Positions 47,830 through 60,904 of a stretch of DNA of 64,000 bases are shown piece by piece. Made by a program: the position numbers and the translations under genes. The notes under the pieces were generated by a model that saw only the letters and a program-made list of their open reading frames with translations, was not told where the DNA came from and ran no database searches. Within the stretch, counting starts at the first letter, position 1; each line of letters begins with the position of its first letter. The stretch spans positions 889,682 through 953,681 of the forward strand of contig CABFPE010000075.1 in NCBI GenBank assembly GCA_900660155.1, given 5' to 3'. The stretch comes from Hofstenia miamia. Its lineage: Eukaryota; Xenacoelomorpha; Acoela; Hofsteniidae.

Positions 47830-49234
47830 TGACGTAAGCACTGTGAGAAAGGCAATTACCACTCTCCAAAAAACAAGAATTTAATACATTTGGACAGGAA
47901 TGCAAATTTCAGATAAGTATTGCAAAACGGATATGAATGCTCCAAGCAGTCGTACAAGTGGATGGGAAAGCCCATTTACTTTTCAGCTAATATTAGACCG
48001 AATTAAAATAAAGTCCTCAGCATTTTATTGGATTTATAATTATTTGGGTCTCATAGGGAAAGGGAAGTAAACTTAGCTTTGGGTTAAAATATTAGGACGG
48101 GTTCTATAAAATTATAAGATACTGACAAGTTGGGATGTGTTTTAAGAAGACAATATGAAGGCAATCAAGTTTTATATGAAGTCTTATTTTACATCGTATT
48201 TATGCATATGATAACTATTTTCTTTTAATTTATTACGCATGAAAACAAACTGCAGCAAAGATGGCAAACCACTAAAACACTATATTATTAAATATTTTAA
48301 ACGGTGAGCATGCGGAGCATAGGCTTAAAAATTGAATAGTTGGAGCAGAGGAGTAGCAAGCTCAAGTAATGTGGGGGGGGGCTGACAAGGAAAATATATA
48401 ACAATTTTAATGCAATTTTCCTACAATTGTCTCTGAGGAGAGGGCGGTTTGCCACTGAGTTTTCGTGGGGTACGAATGCGAGTGGTTCTAGAAATTCAGA
48501 ACCATTTATAAACATACATTTATTAGGAACTCACCAAACCAACTACATGCGATTTGAAACAATAAAGTAAGTATGAAAATAGACACGAAAATTTATTCAA
48601 AATTTAAGAAGACACTTTATTATGCTCGCAGAACATTTCTATATAATTACTCTAAGGAAATCCAAATCGACTAATAATCCAAGCATAATTCCTCCATCAC
48701 AACACATCATTACCATGCAAATAATATACAAAACTCAAGAGCTAATCAAATATATTATGTTGTCAGAATATTGATAAAGCGAATTTGAGTGGGCAAATAA
48801 TTTGAAAGGCATATCAATCATCATTAAAAATGGTGTAGAAAGAACACAAACAGAAATGGCCTCATTAGATTTTTTACATATACATTGCATTGTAAGTGGT
48901 GCAAACTCATCTGGTTGAGTAATAACTCACTTTAGCTAATTTAACTAATGCGAAGTTAAACGATGTTTGGGTACTAATACTATTAACACCGTGAATTGTG
49001 TTGCAATCTGCATTTTCGATTCACAAAGGGAATATTGCCAATTGCTAAAAAACAAGGCGGAAGGCATTCCTCCCTTGTATCATAATTACATTTTTTTCAG
49101 AAATTTGTGGTCAAGAAAATTGGTCTGGCCTCCTCAGAAAATATTGGTTTCAATCAAAATATCGACCCACTTCGAACTCTGCCAATGTCTCAAGAAGCAA
49201 AGCGTATTCTACTAGGCCACTATTTTCGTTATTT
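47830..49234. other. Non-coding stretch
   Basis: No gene is supported. A run of ten Gs begins at about 48371. Confidence 0.45.
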
Positions 49235-49491
49235 TCGCAACCCTAGGAAATCATCAACACTTTTTAAATTTATTTAAATAAAATTTTTTTCAAGCAGCCA
49301 AGTGCGTCTTGGGTGAGCAATCATTCACACGGTAATCACCACCCTTCTTGAACAGTTGAGGCTATATCATCTTTCGTTAAATTTTCGTTGCCAAACCAAA
49401 AGTGTAGTTTGATTTTGAACAAGACTGGAACTGAAATTAACTGATACATTTTACTAGAATCGCTTTGATATGATATCGAACCAATGTAGGC
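49235..49491 (-). repeat. Dispersed repeat of unknown family (copy B, internally shortened)
   Basis: It parallels copy A at 43243-43811 at both ends (ccctaggaaatcatcaacac; cttcttgaacagttgaggct; cgaaccaatgtaggc) and lacks about 310 bp between. On the minus strand it preserves ENLTKDDIASTVQEG, the best conserved peptide between the two copies, which suggests the ancestral sequence was coding. Confidence 0.6.
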
Positions 49492-51900
49492 TCTCAGAAA
49501 GAAAAAATTGAGTAAACAGAGGCAAAGCTGGGCCAAGAAGAAATGAAAAAATTAGTTTTATGTTGCATTTTGCTTTACAGTTTGAACAGGATTATTGAAT
49601 TCACAGCCTTAATTTGGCTTTGATCTACCCTAAGTTCAAAAGTAGCCTAGAATGCATACGAAATCGAAATTATAGTCAAAATAATTTTTTAACAACATTT
49701 CTAAACAAATAAATTCAATAAAACACAAAAAAGTTCATCCGAAATTATATGTTATGAAAAATAAACACGAATTTTAAACAAAATAATGCTAATGAACGTG
49801 TAGCGTAGTGATTGCTCAGCAAACCATTGCGAAAGACATTGCAAACTCAATATTAAGAGAACACACCAATTTGAAATAACGTAAACACGTGTTTGTAAAA
49901 TTAGCAAAAGTTTTTCAAAAAAGTTATAATTTTATAGGAGCGAGGTTGAGAAATTAATTTTGGTCTTTGATGTACCCGAAAATTGGTGTTTCAATCTGAA
50001 AGGAATTGCAGTGTCTTAATTGGTTTTAAGAGAAAGTTGTAGTCATTATGCAAATATTCCTTAATCAAAAATAGTAAATTAAGCAATTTGTAAAAACATT
50101 GTTACATCTAGTATTCATGTAGGTGTTTTTCGTAATAACTAATAGTTTTCCTTGAAATTCGAAAGAAAACTCCTATTAATTTCAAAGCTTTACTTGCTTT
50201 GCGTTTGAGGAAGATTAACTTACACAAGGTCTTGACGTATAGTAAGATTTAAAACTCAGCGTAAAAAGCGTAGGCTTTTAAATTTAGTTTCAAATTTCAA
50301 ACAGATGATGAGCAATCAACAGCGTGCGGAATAATTGCATTGATGCACTTGATTTAAACTATTAGAGAGTAATTTTACTTAGGCAAAGGTTACCAATTGT
50401 AAACTAATTATGAACCTCATCATCACTAGTCTTTGAACGAAAAATATTGGATGCGCAAACAATTGCACAGGTTTGTGAAACTCCAAACTTACTAAATCCT
50501 TTATTTAATATTGTGAAATTTTTGAAGGGATCTTTGTTAACAACTTCGAACGTCTTTCTACTTGAGATAGCTCCAAACAGGTAAAAAAAACTGAAGATTT
50601 TCAACATCAAATACCCAGATATCATTTGGCATCTTCCATTAATCTTATTTTTGTCAGGCAATGCCAAAAGACCTAATCTGTGCAATACTAATTAGAAGGT
50701 TTCAGTGCACCAAGAGCTACCATAGGATGTGAGTGAATTTCGGCTTTAGCAGTCAAGCCCATTAGAAAAATTGACACATTTGAATGAACAAACTGTCGAT
50801 ATGACAACCCGCTTTTGCATCAATGTGCAAGAATTTTTAATTTTTTTAAGCAATCGGAATTCATACTTGCATTTGTGTCAAGTCGAGTTTAATGTCACGT
50901 GGGGTAGTCTACATAATTTAACCCGCTGTCCATCACCGTTGTAAACAGGAATTTCTATAACTGAATGGAGAAAAGAGATCAATGAAGTCAGATTTCTTTA
51001 TAAGATTTTGTACAATAATGAAACCGCTGTTTTTACCCCATAAATGAGAAAAAAATTATTATAATATGCATAAAGTAAATATAGGGGACATATACACATT
51101 AAAAACGCTGAAAATATATGCACAGTTGGGAGTAAGAAATAATTAGTACGGATATTGCTGTGATCTGTTCCACATGATCACCAAAATTGCATAGGCCAGC
51201 TGGGGCATCAAAATGTCATATGAAAAACGTAATAAGAAATGCAAAAGAAGGGAAACTAAAATATGTGATGTTGAAAGCAAGTGTAATTCATGTCCATAAA
51301 GTTAATGACGTTGTCGAGGTTCTATATTCAATTATTTAAATCATCATTGAAAAACAAATGTCATAAAATGATTGATTATTGATAAATGTTGATAAACCTA
51401 ATTCGAAATGTAGAAACAGGTTCGATTGAAACACTGATGTAATTAGTGATTTTTACTGATATATAAGTAAAACAAAGCAAGATTATTTATAAGCATTTTG
51501 TGTCAAAAAATAGGCGTGACACGCCATTTAAAACACATTAGTGCTCTGAAATAATGAACATCTCGTGATGTGCACTTAAAATGCCAATGACCTTATATGT
51601 ATTATGACTATCACACATTCATATCTATATGCAAATAATGATAAGGCAGTGTCAAATTAAAAGCAGCCTTATTAAAACTTATTCCCACTTTTGTGCACAA
51701 ATGCAGAATTTTCAACACATCATCCCCCAAAATCAATAATCGGATTGTACCCAATATCACACAAATTCAAACTTCCTATTTTATAAGATAAATATAAAAA
51801 TAGAACAAAGATAGAATTTCGATATTACCTATTAACCGTTCAAAGTATAATAAAACTAATACAGTATTCACGAAATATATGATAATTCTAAACATCATTC
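49492..51900. other. Non-coding stretch
   Basis: No gene, RNA or bounded element recognised. Confidence 0.5.
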
Positions 51901-51908
51901 AAATTCGG

Positions 51909-52259
51909 CAGGTTTGTCCAATGCGGTGGGGACTCATGCTATCCCCATTGTTCTCATGGGATAGAGAGAAGAACTTTCACCGAATGGGATTCATGGATAT
52001 GTGTGGGGCAAATACTGTCAATCTAAACACCGTTATAAGATGGTTTTTATCTTTCTATATTATTCGCAAATAACATTCGCTTCCATTATGAGAACATATT
52101 TGCAATTATTACAGCACCTCCATCTCAGAACTTGCTAAATTTGGCGAAAAAAGAATAAGCAAAATCGTTAGTACATGTATAGATATACATTCATATGACT
52201 TGTGTGGTGGTGAAATGAGGTGGGGTGGGGATCAAAATTCTGCCCCATGGACAAGCCTG
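51909..52259. mobile_element. Probable hAT-like MITE, GGTGGGG-word family
   Basis: A 351-bp segment with ends CAGGTTTGTCCAATGCGG and, inward from the right, CAGGCTTGTCCATGGGGC; the first 12 bases match at 11. GGTGGGGACTC, ATCCCCATTG and GAGGTGGGGTGGGGATC words mark the arms. Flanks aaattcgg and gaattttt match only 4 of 8, so the duplication is not confirmed. Confidence 0.6.
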
Positions 52260-53398
52260 GAATTTTTATCATAGGGTACAATATGCAACTCCAGCAGCAA
52301 ACTGGATTACTCATTATAATTCTGTTCTCTAAAATGAATAATAAAGGGCAAAAAATAATTGTATAATGTAAAAATATGAATCTAGCTCACTGTTCAGGCC
52401 CACGAAATAGTTAAAACCAAAAAACATCTTATTTCAAAATTTGAAAAGCATTAGGCTTAGAATGCTTTATAAAACTCATTTACTCATTCTCGCATATTTA
52501 CTAATGACTTCGTCCCTGATGGTTGGAATCTTACAAAAAACTTGTTTTATTATTATTACAACATTCTATTAAAAACTTAATTATTGACTGTAATGCAGGT
52601 ATTAACTGCCATGAGATGGATGGTGGGGATATAACTGAAATTTAAAATTTACCATTATTTATGATATGAAAAAGCATGAATCAGAGAGAAATGAGATAAA
52701 TAGCAGTACAGTACAATTCTAAAAACAGGTGCTTTTCTGCTGACGTAACCTACTGGCAAATATTAATTATAAGATTAAAGCACAACAATAATTTGTGTGT
52801 GAATTCTAATTAAATTTAATCACAATGCGAAATTATTCACGGTTGACATTTTAAAAAGCGTACAATCCAACAAAACCTTCAGCCAATGGTAAACAATTGC
52901 GTCATGTTGCGCTACGTCGACAACTGTTCGTTCACTACTACGAATACAATTCTAAATAATTATTTCAGCAACTAATCAAACCAGGCACGCTGTCAAAAAT
53001 GCATTACCTACAAACGATTGCATCAAATGAGGTAATCTGCATCTGATAGAATGTAGACTATTGCAACACATTACACATTCATTACTCGAAAAATTTCACA
53101 TTTTTAAACATTCACAACGCTATTTCACTGGAAATCTGTAAAAACCATTCAATGAGCCGATTATATAGAGCTATGAAATTCAAATGATCCAGTGTAGATA
53201 ATTCAAGATTCAATGACATTTAAGTGAAGTCTAAACTAAAAATTATAATGAATACTGTCGGTACTTTTACCCAACAGACCCCCCCCCAATGACTGCAAAA
53301 ATATGTTAGATTACCAATATAATAATTATACTGTTGCCTAATTCTCTCCTAATGCGACATACAGCAATGGAGTGTGACATTTTATGAACTTAAATGAA
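52260..53398. other. Non-coding stretch
   Basis: No gene is supported. A run of Cs lies at about 53279-53287. Confidence 0.45.
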
Positions 53399-53406
53399 CT
53401 TAAGCC

Positions 53407-54235
53407 TCGGAGTTGGCGATTGAAATTTTTTGAAAACGATTGATTATATCAATTTAATTATGACTCGTAAAATCAATTTTCGATTCGATTATCGACCAAA
53501 ATTTGAGTATAAGCTATTGTATGAGTGCAAGCCGAGAATTGAAGGCTTAAACCTACGCCAAATCTAGCATAATAATGAATGAAATACTGAATAATTTAAT
53601 ATGTGCTAACATCCAGTATAGAGGTGTGCGTGATGTAGTATTCACAGCGGTGCGGTGTAGTGAAAATGAACAAATTTAATCTACGCTGCGGTGGTGGTGG
53701 AGGTGAATGAAGCACTATTGTGTAATTGTTGCGGGTCAAGGATATTATGACTATGAATTTCTTAAGATTCTGCGTTGTAGTCTGGAGAGTTAATTTTTGT
53801 GTTTTGGTGCGATGACCAAAAATGGGCACCACGCACACCTCTAAACCAGTACAAAAATTAAGTTTATTAATTTAAATATATACTTCGATTAAAAATATTT
53901 TATGAACAAATAATGTATAAAACTAAATAAATATATTAAATTTTACAATCACTAAGATAATTTATTATGAGAAAATTAAACAAAATTTAAATGCTTCCGG
54001 GAAACTCATAAAAATGATCTTAAACAGCCCAGATTCCCCCTAACTCTACTTTACACTTGCCAGCTTCTCAAAACTATCGTAATCAGCTAAGGATAATACA
54101 TTAAACATGACAATTGTCAATAGTTACTTAGAGTGAGGCGAAAAATGGAAGACCAGCTATAAAAATCGACCGATTTTCGATAATACACAGAAAAACCGAT
54201 TATCGATTTTCGATTCCACTAATCGCCCATCGCTG
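53407..54235. mobile_element. hAT-like MITE, CGATT-word family, carrying a nested insertion
   Basis: The left end TCGGAGTTGGCGATT and the inward right end CAGCGATGGGCGATTAG share GGCGATT and more loosely the preceding bases. Flanks cttaagcc (53399-53406) and cttaaacg (54236-54243) match 6 of 8. Both arms are full of ATCGATTTTCGATTC-type words (53460-53500 and 54165-54215). The 829-bp span contains the complete element at 53619-53843; without it and its duplicated target the host element would be about 596 bp. Confidence 0.65.
53619..53843. mobile_element. hAT-like MITE, TAGAGGTGTGCG family (copy 2), nested
   Basis: A 225-bp element with ends TAGAGGTGTGCGTGATG and, inward from the right, TAGAGGTGTGCGTGGTG (16 of 17 match). 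Flanks atccagta (53611-53618) and aaccagta (53844-53851) match 7 of 8. GCGGTGCGGTGTAGTG and GCTGCGGTGGTGGTGG words lie in the left arm. It sits inside the CGATT-word element, so it inserted later. Confidence 0.87.
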
Positions 54236-55549
54236 CTTAAACGCTTGATTCAGATTCTCAAAATATGACAATTCCAAGTTGTCCTAATATGTGAAATTAC
54301 ACTTGGTATGAGATCGCATGCGCAATAACACCAAAAGTTATATTACAAATACAGTATTTTCAGAAGGACTGTGTTCTGTAGATGTATGTACAAACTTAAG
54401 CAATTGCTGAAACATTGATCAATTAAAAAATGTTAAGTTTAAAAAGTTTGGAAGAGATACATAGTTTTAGAATTGGAGATCTTAAGAAATTTTTTATATC
54501 AAGCGGATACGAAATGTTAAAAGTAAAAATTAAACAAATGGAACAATATTTAGGATTGACATGAGCATTTTAGCTGAGGCATCCTCCATAGACCGCTTTT
54601 ATACGTAGTGTTAACACTAAAAAAAGCAGAAATATGTACCTCTAACCACATTTATTATTTAATTAATTTGAAAATACAAGAGATTCTTAAGAAGTCTCGA
54701 TGCTCTAGTGCTCAAAATAGTGTTTTAATAGCCTATATTTCGGCCAACTCGGATGAAAACCACCTTATCACCCAATAGAATTAAACACACCTCGGTTTTA
54801 GAACAACTAGTTAAATTCCATCAACTGTTGACTCTTTGCACATAAACAGTGCAAAAGTAAGTAACAGACGATAAAATACCTTTTTAATATCTTTCCCAAA
54901 AGTGCATTAACTTATAACATTGTGATATTTAATAAGAATGGGAAGATAAGAAATAAGCGATAAATGAACAAGGAAAATTGCTTGCTAAGAGATAACCATA
55001 AGTAATTTAGCAAAGCAAAACGGAAATAAAGAGTATTAATTATTGAAAAACAGGCCGAGTTCGTAAAAGCGTTAAGAGTGTTCTTTTAAACTTGTGAATC
55101 AGCATTAAAAGCAAAGCCGTCCAATAGACTAGAAAGCGATAATTCATTGAAAAACATTAACGTAAACGAAACCAATTTACTTGCTTTCATTTTGAAGCCT
55201 ACACACAAACACAGCGTTTAGAAAGAATTTCGATAATGGCAAGTAAGTTGCGTGTTCAATTTGAGGTGAAATTGTCTACTCGTAATGTGAATAGATCTAG
55301 AGAAAAGTGTAATCTCCATAATACACGATAAAATACACGAGTATTTGGCTTAACTTACTCGAAATTGTAAGATACACGAAATAAATTGATATTTCAATAC
55401 CCGACAGTACGGGGCCCCTCGAACGCCTGCTTTCAATATCTAGTCTAAGATCCATCAGCAGGCAGTCAGCTTACGCCGGAAAATTTAGAAGAATTAGCAA
55501 ACAAAGTTTATGCACGATACTAGATCCTCTTACTATTGGTTGTAGTTCG
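54236..55549. other. Non-coding stretch
   Basis: No gene, RNA or bounded element recognised. Confidence 0.5.
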
Positions 55550-55775
55550 TATATATATATNNNNNNNNNNNNNNNNNNNNNNNNNNNNNNNNNNNNNNNN
55601 NNNNNNNNNNNNNNNNNNNNNNNNNNNNNNNNNNNNNNNNNNNNNNNNNNNNNNNNNNNNNNNNNNNNNNNNNNNNNNNNNNNNNNNNNNNNNNNNNNNN
55701 NNNNNNNNNNNNNNNNNNNNNNNNNNNNNNNNNNNNNNNNNNNNNNNNNNNNNNNNNNNNNNNNNNNNNNNNNNN

Positions 55776-55806
<31 letters not shown>
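55550..55806. repeat. (TA)n microsatellite interrupted by a 215-base assembly gap
   Basis: TA repeats lie on both sides of Ns at 55561-55775. The gap probably hides more TA repeats or a longer unknown insert. Its stated length may be an estimate. Confidence 0.95.
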
Positions 55807-55812
<6 letters not shown>

Positions 55813-57432
55813 TGACGAGTATGTGAATGCAGGCTGAAAAGTAAAATTTTGCGATTTTTTTACACTTTGCAATCTAAGGTTTCTTTACAGATACTATCAT
55901 TAGAAATTGATTGACCACCGATGTATTTAGCTCACATTCTTCTTTGAAACTTGAAATCGGGCATTACTAAAACAATAAGTGGACGTGGATTCTGAGGTAT
56001 TCGATAGGAACTGGTCTCAGATATCAATATTATGTAGCATCAAATATGTATTTCCAGTAATTAATCCATGGTAACCACGATTTTAAGTAGGCTTAATTTC
56101 TTCAAAATCAAATATCTAAGAATTTATCATTCATATTGTAACTACAGAATAATATTCAAGGCTATATTAGGAATAAAATCTCTGGATCGCATATTTTAGC
56201 AGCGATAACAAACTGTAAATGTCAAATGCGAACATATGTTAATAGGAACAAAGCATTAGGATTTCTAATTAATTTATTTGAAAATGGCACTCCCATTAAA
56301 TGCAAAATAAATATAATGAATAGTTAACATCTTCAGCTGTGCTTGTTGTATGAGTAATAACTCAAAACTCTTTGTATTCGAATTTCCTTTGTGAAAACAT
56401 GTTACATTATATGAACTCGCATTAATATATGGAAGATCCTGTGTCCTCGAGAGCCACACCGAAAAGTGAAAGAGAAACGTTTCCATTGTAGTCAATTTGT
56501 GTGTGAATTTACATAGACAAGAACCAATGATTTGAGTAAGCTGTTAAGTAGAATGATTTTGCCCAAGGCTCTAGCGCGATGCAATGAATCTTTTTAGCGC
56601 ATTTATTGAAATAACCACACACGTCGCTCTTGACAATGCTATCTTCATTATTCACTGTTTAAGATTATGAAATTGGAAAATTTCTTTGAGATGCATAATG
56701 CACCTTAAACATCTTTCACACAGTAAAAAAGTTAAATTTTTTTCTTTAGTTACAACATTGAAACAAACTTCATTTAACAACAAGAACAAACAACAGATTT
56801 AGAATGGAATAGTTAATAAGAGACTAAAATTTATTTTTCGCATATAAAAACATACACATTCATCATAAAAAACAAGCAGTGGATTTTCGTAGGGATAAGT
56901 CTTTTTTGAAAGCTGATAAATTTAGTCAAAGAAATATTACGTATACTTTTTGTGTATCAGTTCAATGTTAGAACTTCTAATTACTAAATTTGCATTCTTA
57001 GAAATAATTAGCAAAATATTGTCTCACGCCTTCTTCGAGAAATAAACGTTGACCGGTGATATTATTTGACTACTACATACAACGCGGTTTAAGCCTATGA
57101 CTCAACTAGTGTGACAGCGTGTGGGTGGTAATACGAGCTAGACTGAGATTTGGAGACTAAATAATCTTATAAAACAGTACCTGCCAACTCAAACGCATCT
57201 ATTACGCCAATGTGCGATCTAATAAACAACTAATAACGACGTTTGAGTGAAAGGATTTTATGCAAATGCTCTCCACAGTAGATCCTCCGAAATAAACAGT
57301 GAACAATTCATATTATAAGCGTACTTCATGAACTCAATTTAACATTCAAAACAGATTTTTTGTAATAACAATTTTCTCTTGCATGAGAAAAAGAATCCAT
57401 ATCAATAATTAAACCCTGGATTATAGTTAAAA

Positions 57433-57470
<38 letters not shown>

Positions 57471-60400
57471 CACGGCTCCACATCAACATTTAAAATACTT
57501 TAATCTGAAAAATAGCTATATATTCTTTTATTGCAATCGAAATTTTTACAAAAGAATTTAATTAAATACTTGAGCAACTCTTCAGGTATTTTAAGAAATG
57601 CCTTTTTCAATTAACTCATAATTGAAAGCCTAATGTTAAAAGCGAAACTCAGCCGACGATGAATGGTAGGAAACTCACAAGATTTTGATAGGAATCAATG
57701 CACAATGCACAAATAATGCTTTCCTGAAACAATCTTAAAGGATATATCAATATGAAATTAACAGAAATCGATCATGTTGAAACGTTTATGACAAAACAGC
57801 AAACCATTGCAAAGTAGAGAGAAAATTAATTTGTAAAAAATATGTTGCAAAGGCAAAAGCGTTTTGTGTGCATTAGTGAAAAGAAATTAGTTACTATAAT
57901 GAGTACAGCGAAATATGAAGAGCACTTCTTGTCTGAAGTATACTTAGAAATAGAAAAAACTGTAGCAAAAAAATAGCATGCAAGCCGCAAAAAGCAAAAT
58001 GTTGCTATAAATAAAAGAGACAATGTTAGGCACAGATGGAGAGATATCAAAATATGGGTGTCCACCTCACAGCGTATTAACAATTTCAAAATCCCTAAGA
58101 GGTCATCAGAATTTCAAAGTTTTCAACCTGCACAAAACCTTCAAAAGCTCTGGCTAGGAAATGGTAATTTATTGCAAAAAACAAGCTATTTAAACATGTA
58201 GAAAATGTTAACAACTAAGATTCAGTATAAGGTCGATTAAATACATTCATTAGTAAAAGAATTAAGTATGCAAAACACTTACCTTCCTGATTATAAGAAA
58301 TTCTCAACACGATAACTAAAGCATATATCATCGATTAATAGAAATATGATATGAAATTAATCAAAATATGATAATTTAGTTAAAACCTAAAAGCGACCTA
58401 TATATAAGATCATCCAATCCAAAGTGTGTTCATTAATATTTGGCATATAGATTGCTTTCGATTATTTTGTGTTTTGTACGTATTTATTTATATACACATA
58501 AGCAATTGATGAAAAAGCATTCCAAATAGTAATCCAGCCGAATATATTAGTAAACAAGCTTGAGGACTTCATGATTGAGGGGATGGCCCAATCCTGACAA
58601 CTTGATTTACAAACAATCTTCAGGGAAAAATTATTTCCTTTGAAAAAGTTCTGATGAGCAATTAACATTAATTATAAAAAATCACATCTCATTCACAAAA
58701 AAAAATCGAAAAATTGACTTTTGATAATTAAAAACATTATCTACGCTATTAAGAAGTTGATATTAACCCTGTCAAAGTTTTTCAAACGATTTTTTACAAA
58801 GGTTTTGATTATCGCGAAAAGTTCTGTAATTAATGTAAATCAATTGCTATATTACGAAATCTTAAGTATTTCATAACAAAAATTCGACTAAAGTAAGGAA
58901 CAATCTAGTTGAAGTCAATTAAGCAAATATTTAAGAAACTTAATCATAGCGTAAAAGAGCATGACATTGGTGATTAACTGTTTATCCCAATTAACTAGAG
59001 CTTTTGGAATTAGAACATTATGTAAGAGAATTAAGAGCAGCTGCTTGGTCAATGACAAATTAGGTAAGAAATTCTAACGCTATGCTACTAACAACTTGTG
59101 AGTTAATGTCACAATGTAAGTAGCAGCAATGCATAAAATATTGAAGAAAATTAAAAGAATGGAGAAATAGAGTGGGAACAAAAATAGAAGTTTAGTCAGC
59201 GAATGCAGCAGCGAGGGAAGATTTATAACGTTCCATCCAGGCACAACTGCTGGATAAGTAATTAGTTATTAAGGAAGTTTGGTCATTCACTCCTCATGCG
59301 TTACTAAGAATTAAGAGTATATTGTAGACGAAAACGTTATACTGAGACATCGCTCTCTAAACCAGTACTCTGTTGAGTAAATCACGCTTTAAAGATACTC
59401 TCAATTTGTGCCAATTGAATTCACCAAGTTGAACAGTTCATAATTTCCTACTTAACCAGACACGTCGAGATTCTGTTGTGAAGAATAAAACAATAGATAC
59501 ATATAGTACATGAATAATGTGAAAAGGATTAAATATGAATTAATAAATTATCAAATTACAGACTGCAGAAAATTACATTTTTCGATTTTGCAACGTGTAT
59601 TCACGAATAACATACTTCCAAAAATAGTCTTTGTCCAGCTGCTATATTTCACATACACAGTCCTATGTCTTGTAATTCGGAATAAAGATGACAATATTAA
59701 ATACTGTATACGTTTTAATCGTTTCTAACATAAATTTAAACAAATGTACTTCTTAAAAAATGCATCAAACAAAGTACAACCATACCATGTTAACACTTTT
59801 TTATAAACTGACGTCCCACAGTTACTTTTCTTGAATACGAAACGATTCTGCTTTTAATTCCTCTGTAACAAAAACAAAACTATCTATAATTATGTATAAA
59901 TACTTTACATGCAACACGATTCATTTTAATGAAATCCAACTTATTTTAAATTAAGACCTATTTTAGTGAACCGGACAAAAAGGCTCACTAGTTGTACACA
60001 TAGCCAAATAATTCTCGGGAGGCATGGTTAGGAATGCTGCTTTGCTTTTGCCGTTAATACATCTACGTATTAGAATTCTTTTGTTGGGTTTTTGGATTTA
60101 TCAAACGCATTTAACTAATAAACTATCATATTATTTTATCCAAGCATGTGAACAGTGTAGATCACAAAAGAGCAGTAAAGCAATGCGTTCCTTAACCATT
60201 TTTACAAAAAATATAACACACTAATGTACACATATATAAGCATGGGGAGCATATCGTATTGTGACTTGTGGTAATAGAAGCCCAACGCTATTAGAAAAAT
60301 GTGATGTTTCTCCACATGAATGGCATATAGTTAAAAAAATTTATGCCAATGTGAATTAAATGCAACCCATAGACAAAGCATATAAAGCGCAAATAAAATG

Positions 60401-60738
60401 AGTAAATATATTCGTTCAAAGATCTGTTTGCTTTTAATAATCATGATTAAACAGGTAGTATTGAATTTCTAAGGCGTCAACCTCTTTCAAACAAAAAAAT
60501 GAGGAGCGCGTTTAATATTCCCAGGCACTAAAACTTTCTTTCCCTATAGACATTCTCAAATACAGTAAATAAATATTGAAACATTAGCAAGCTTTGCGCT
60601 TTCCAATACTCTATTTCCTATCATTCTTTATACAAAAATTGTTCTTCAGCGACAACCATGAAATCCCTGACGTACATAAAGTGCTGTGGGCGATGCCTAA
60701 TCCAGATTAGACGCTAATTAATATTAATGCAATTTCAT
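55807..60738. other. Long non-coding A+T-rich stretch
   Basis: No gene or bounded element is supported. A (TA)n tract lies at 57435-57466. Short open frames here show no family resemblance. Confidence 0.5.
57435..57466. repeat. (AT)n microsatellite
   Basis: About 32 bp of uninterrupted AT repeats. Confidence 0.95.
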
Positions 60739-60904
60739 GTGATAATACATAAATACATATGTCATTAATTAGGAATGTCATGTGCACAATGCTTTTAAAT
60801 TACTTCAAAATAACTACAATAGTGATAATACATAAATACATATGTCATTAATTAGGAATGTCATGTGCACAATGCTTTTAAATTACTTCAAAATAACTAC
60901 AATA
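60739..60904. repeat. 83-bp tandem duplication, two perfect copies
   Basis: The unit starting gtgataatacataaatacat occurs at 60739-60821 and again at 60822-60904 with no difference that I can see. It is a recent duplication or an assembly join of two alleles. No function is evident. Confidence 0.95.
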
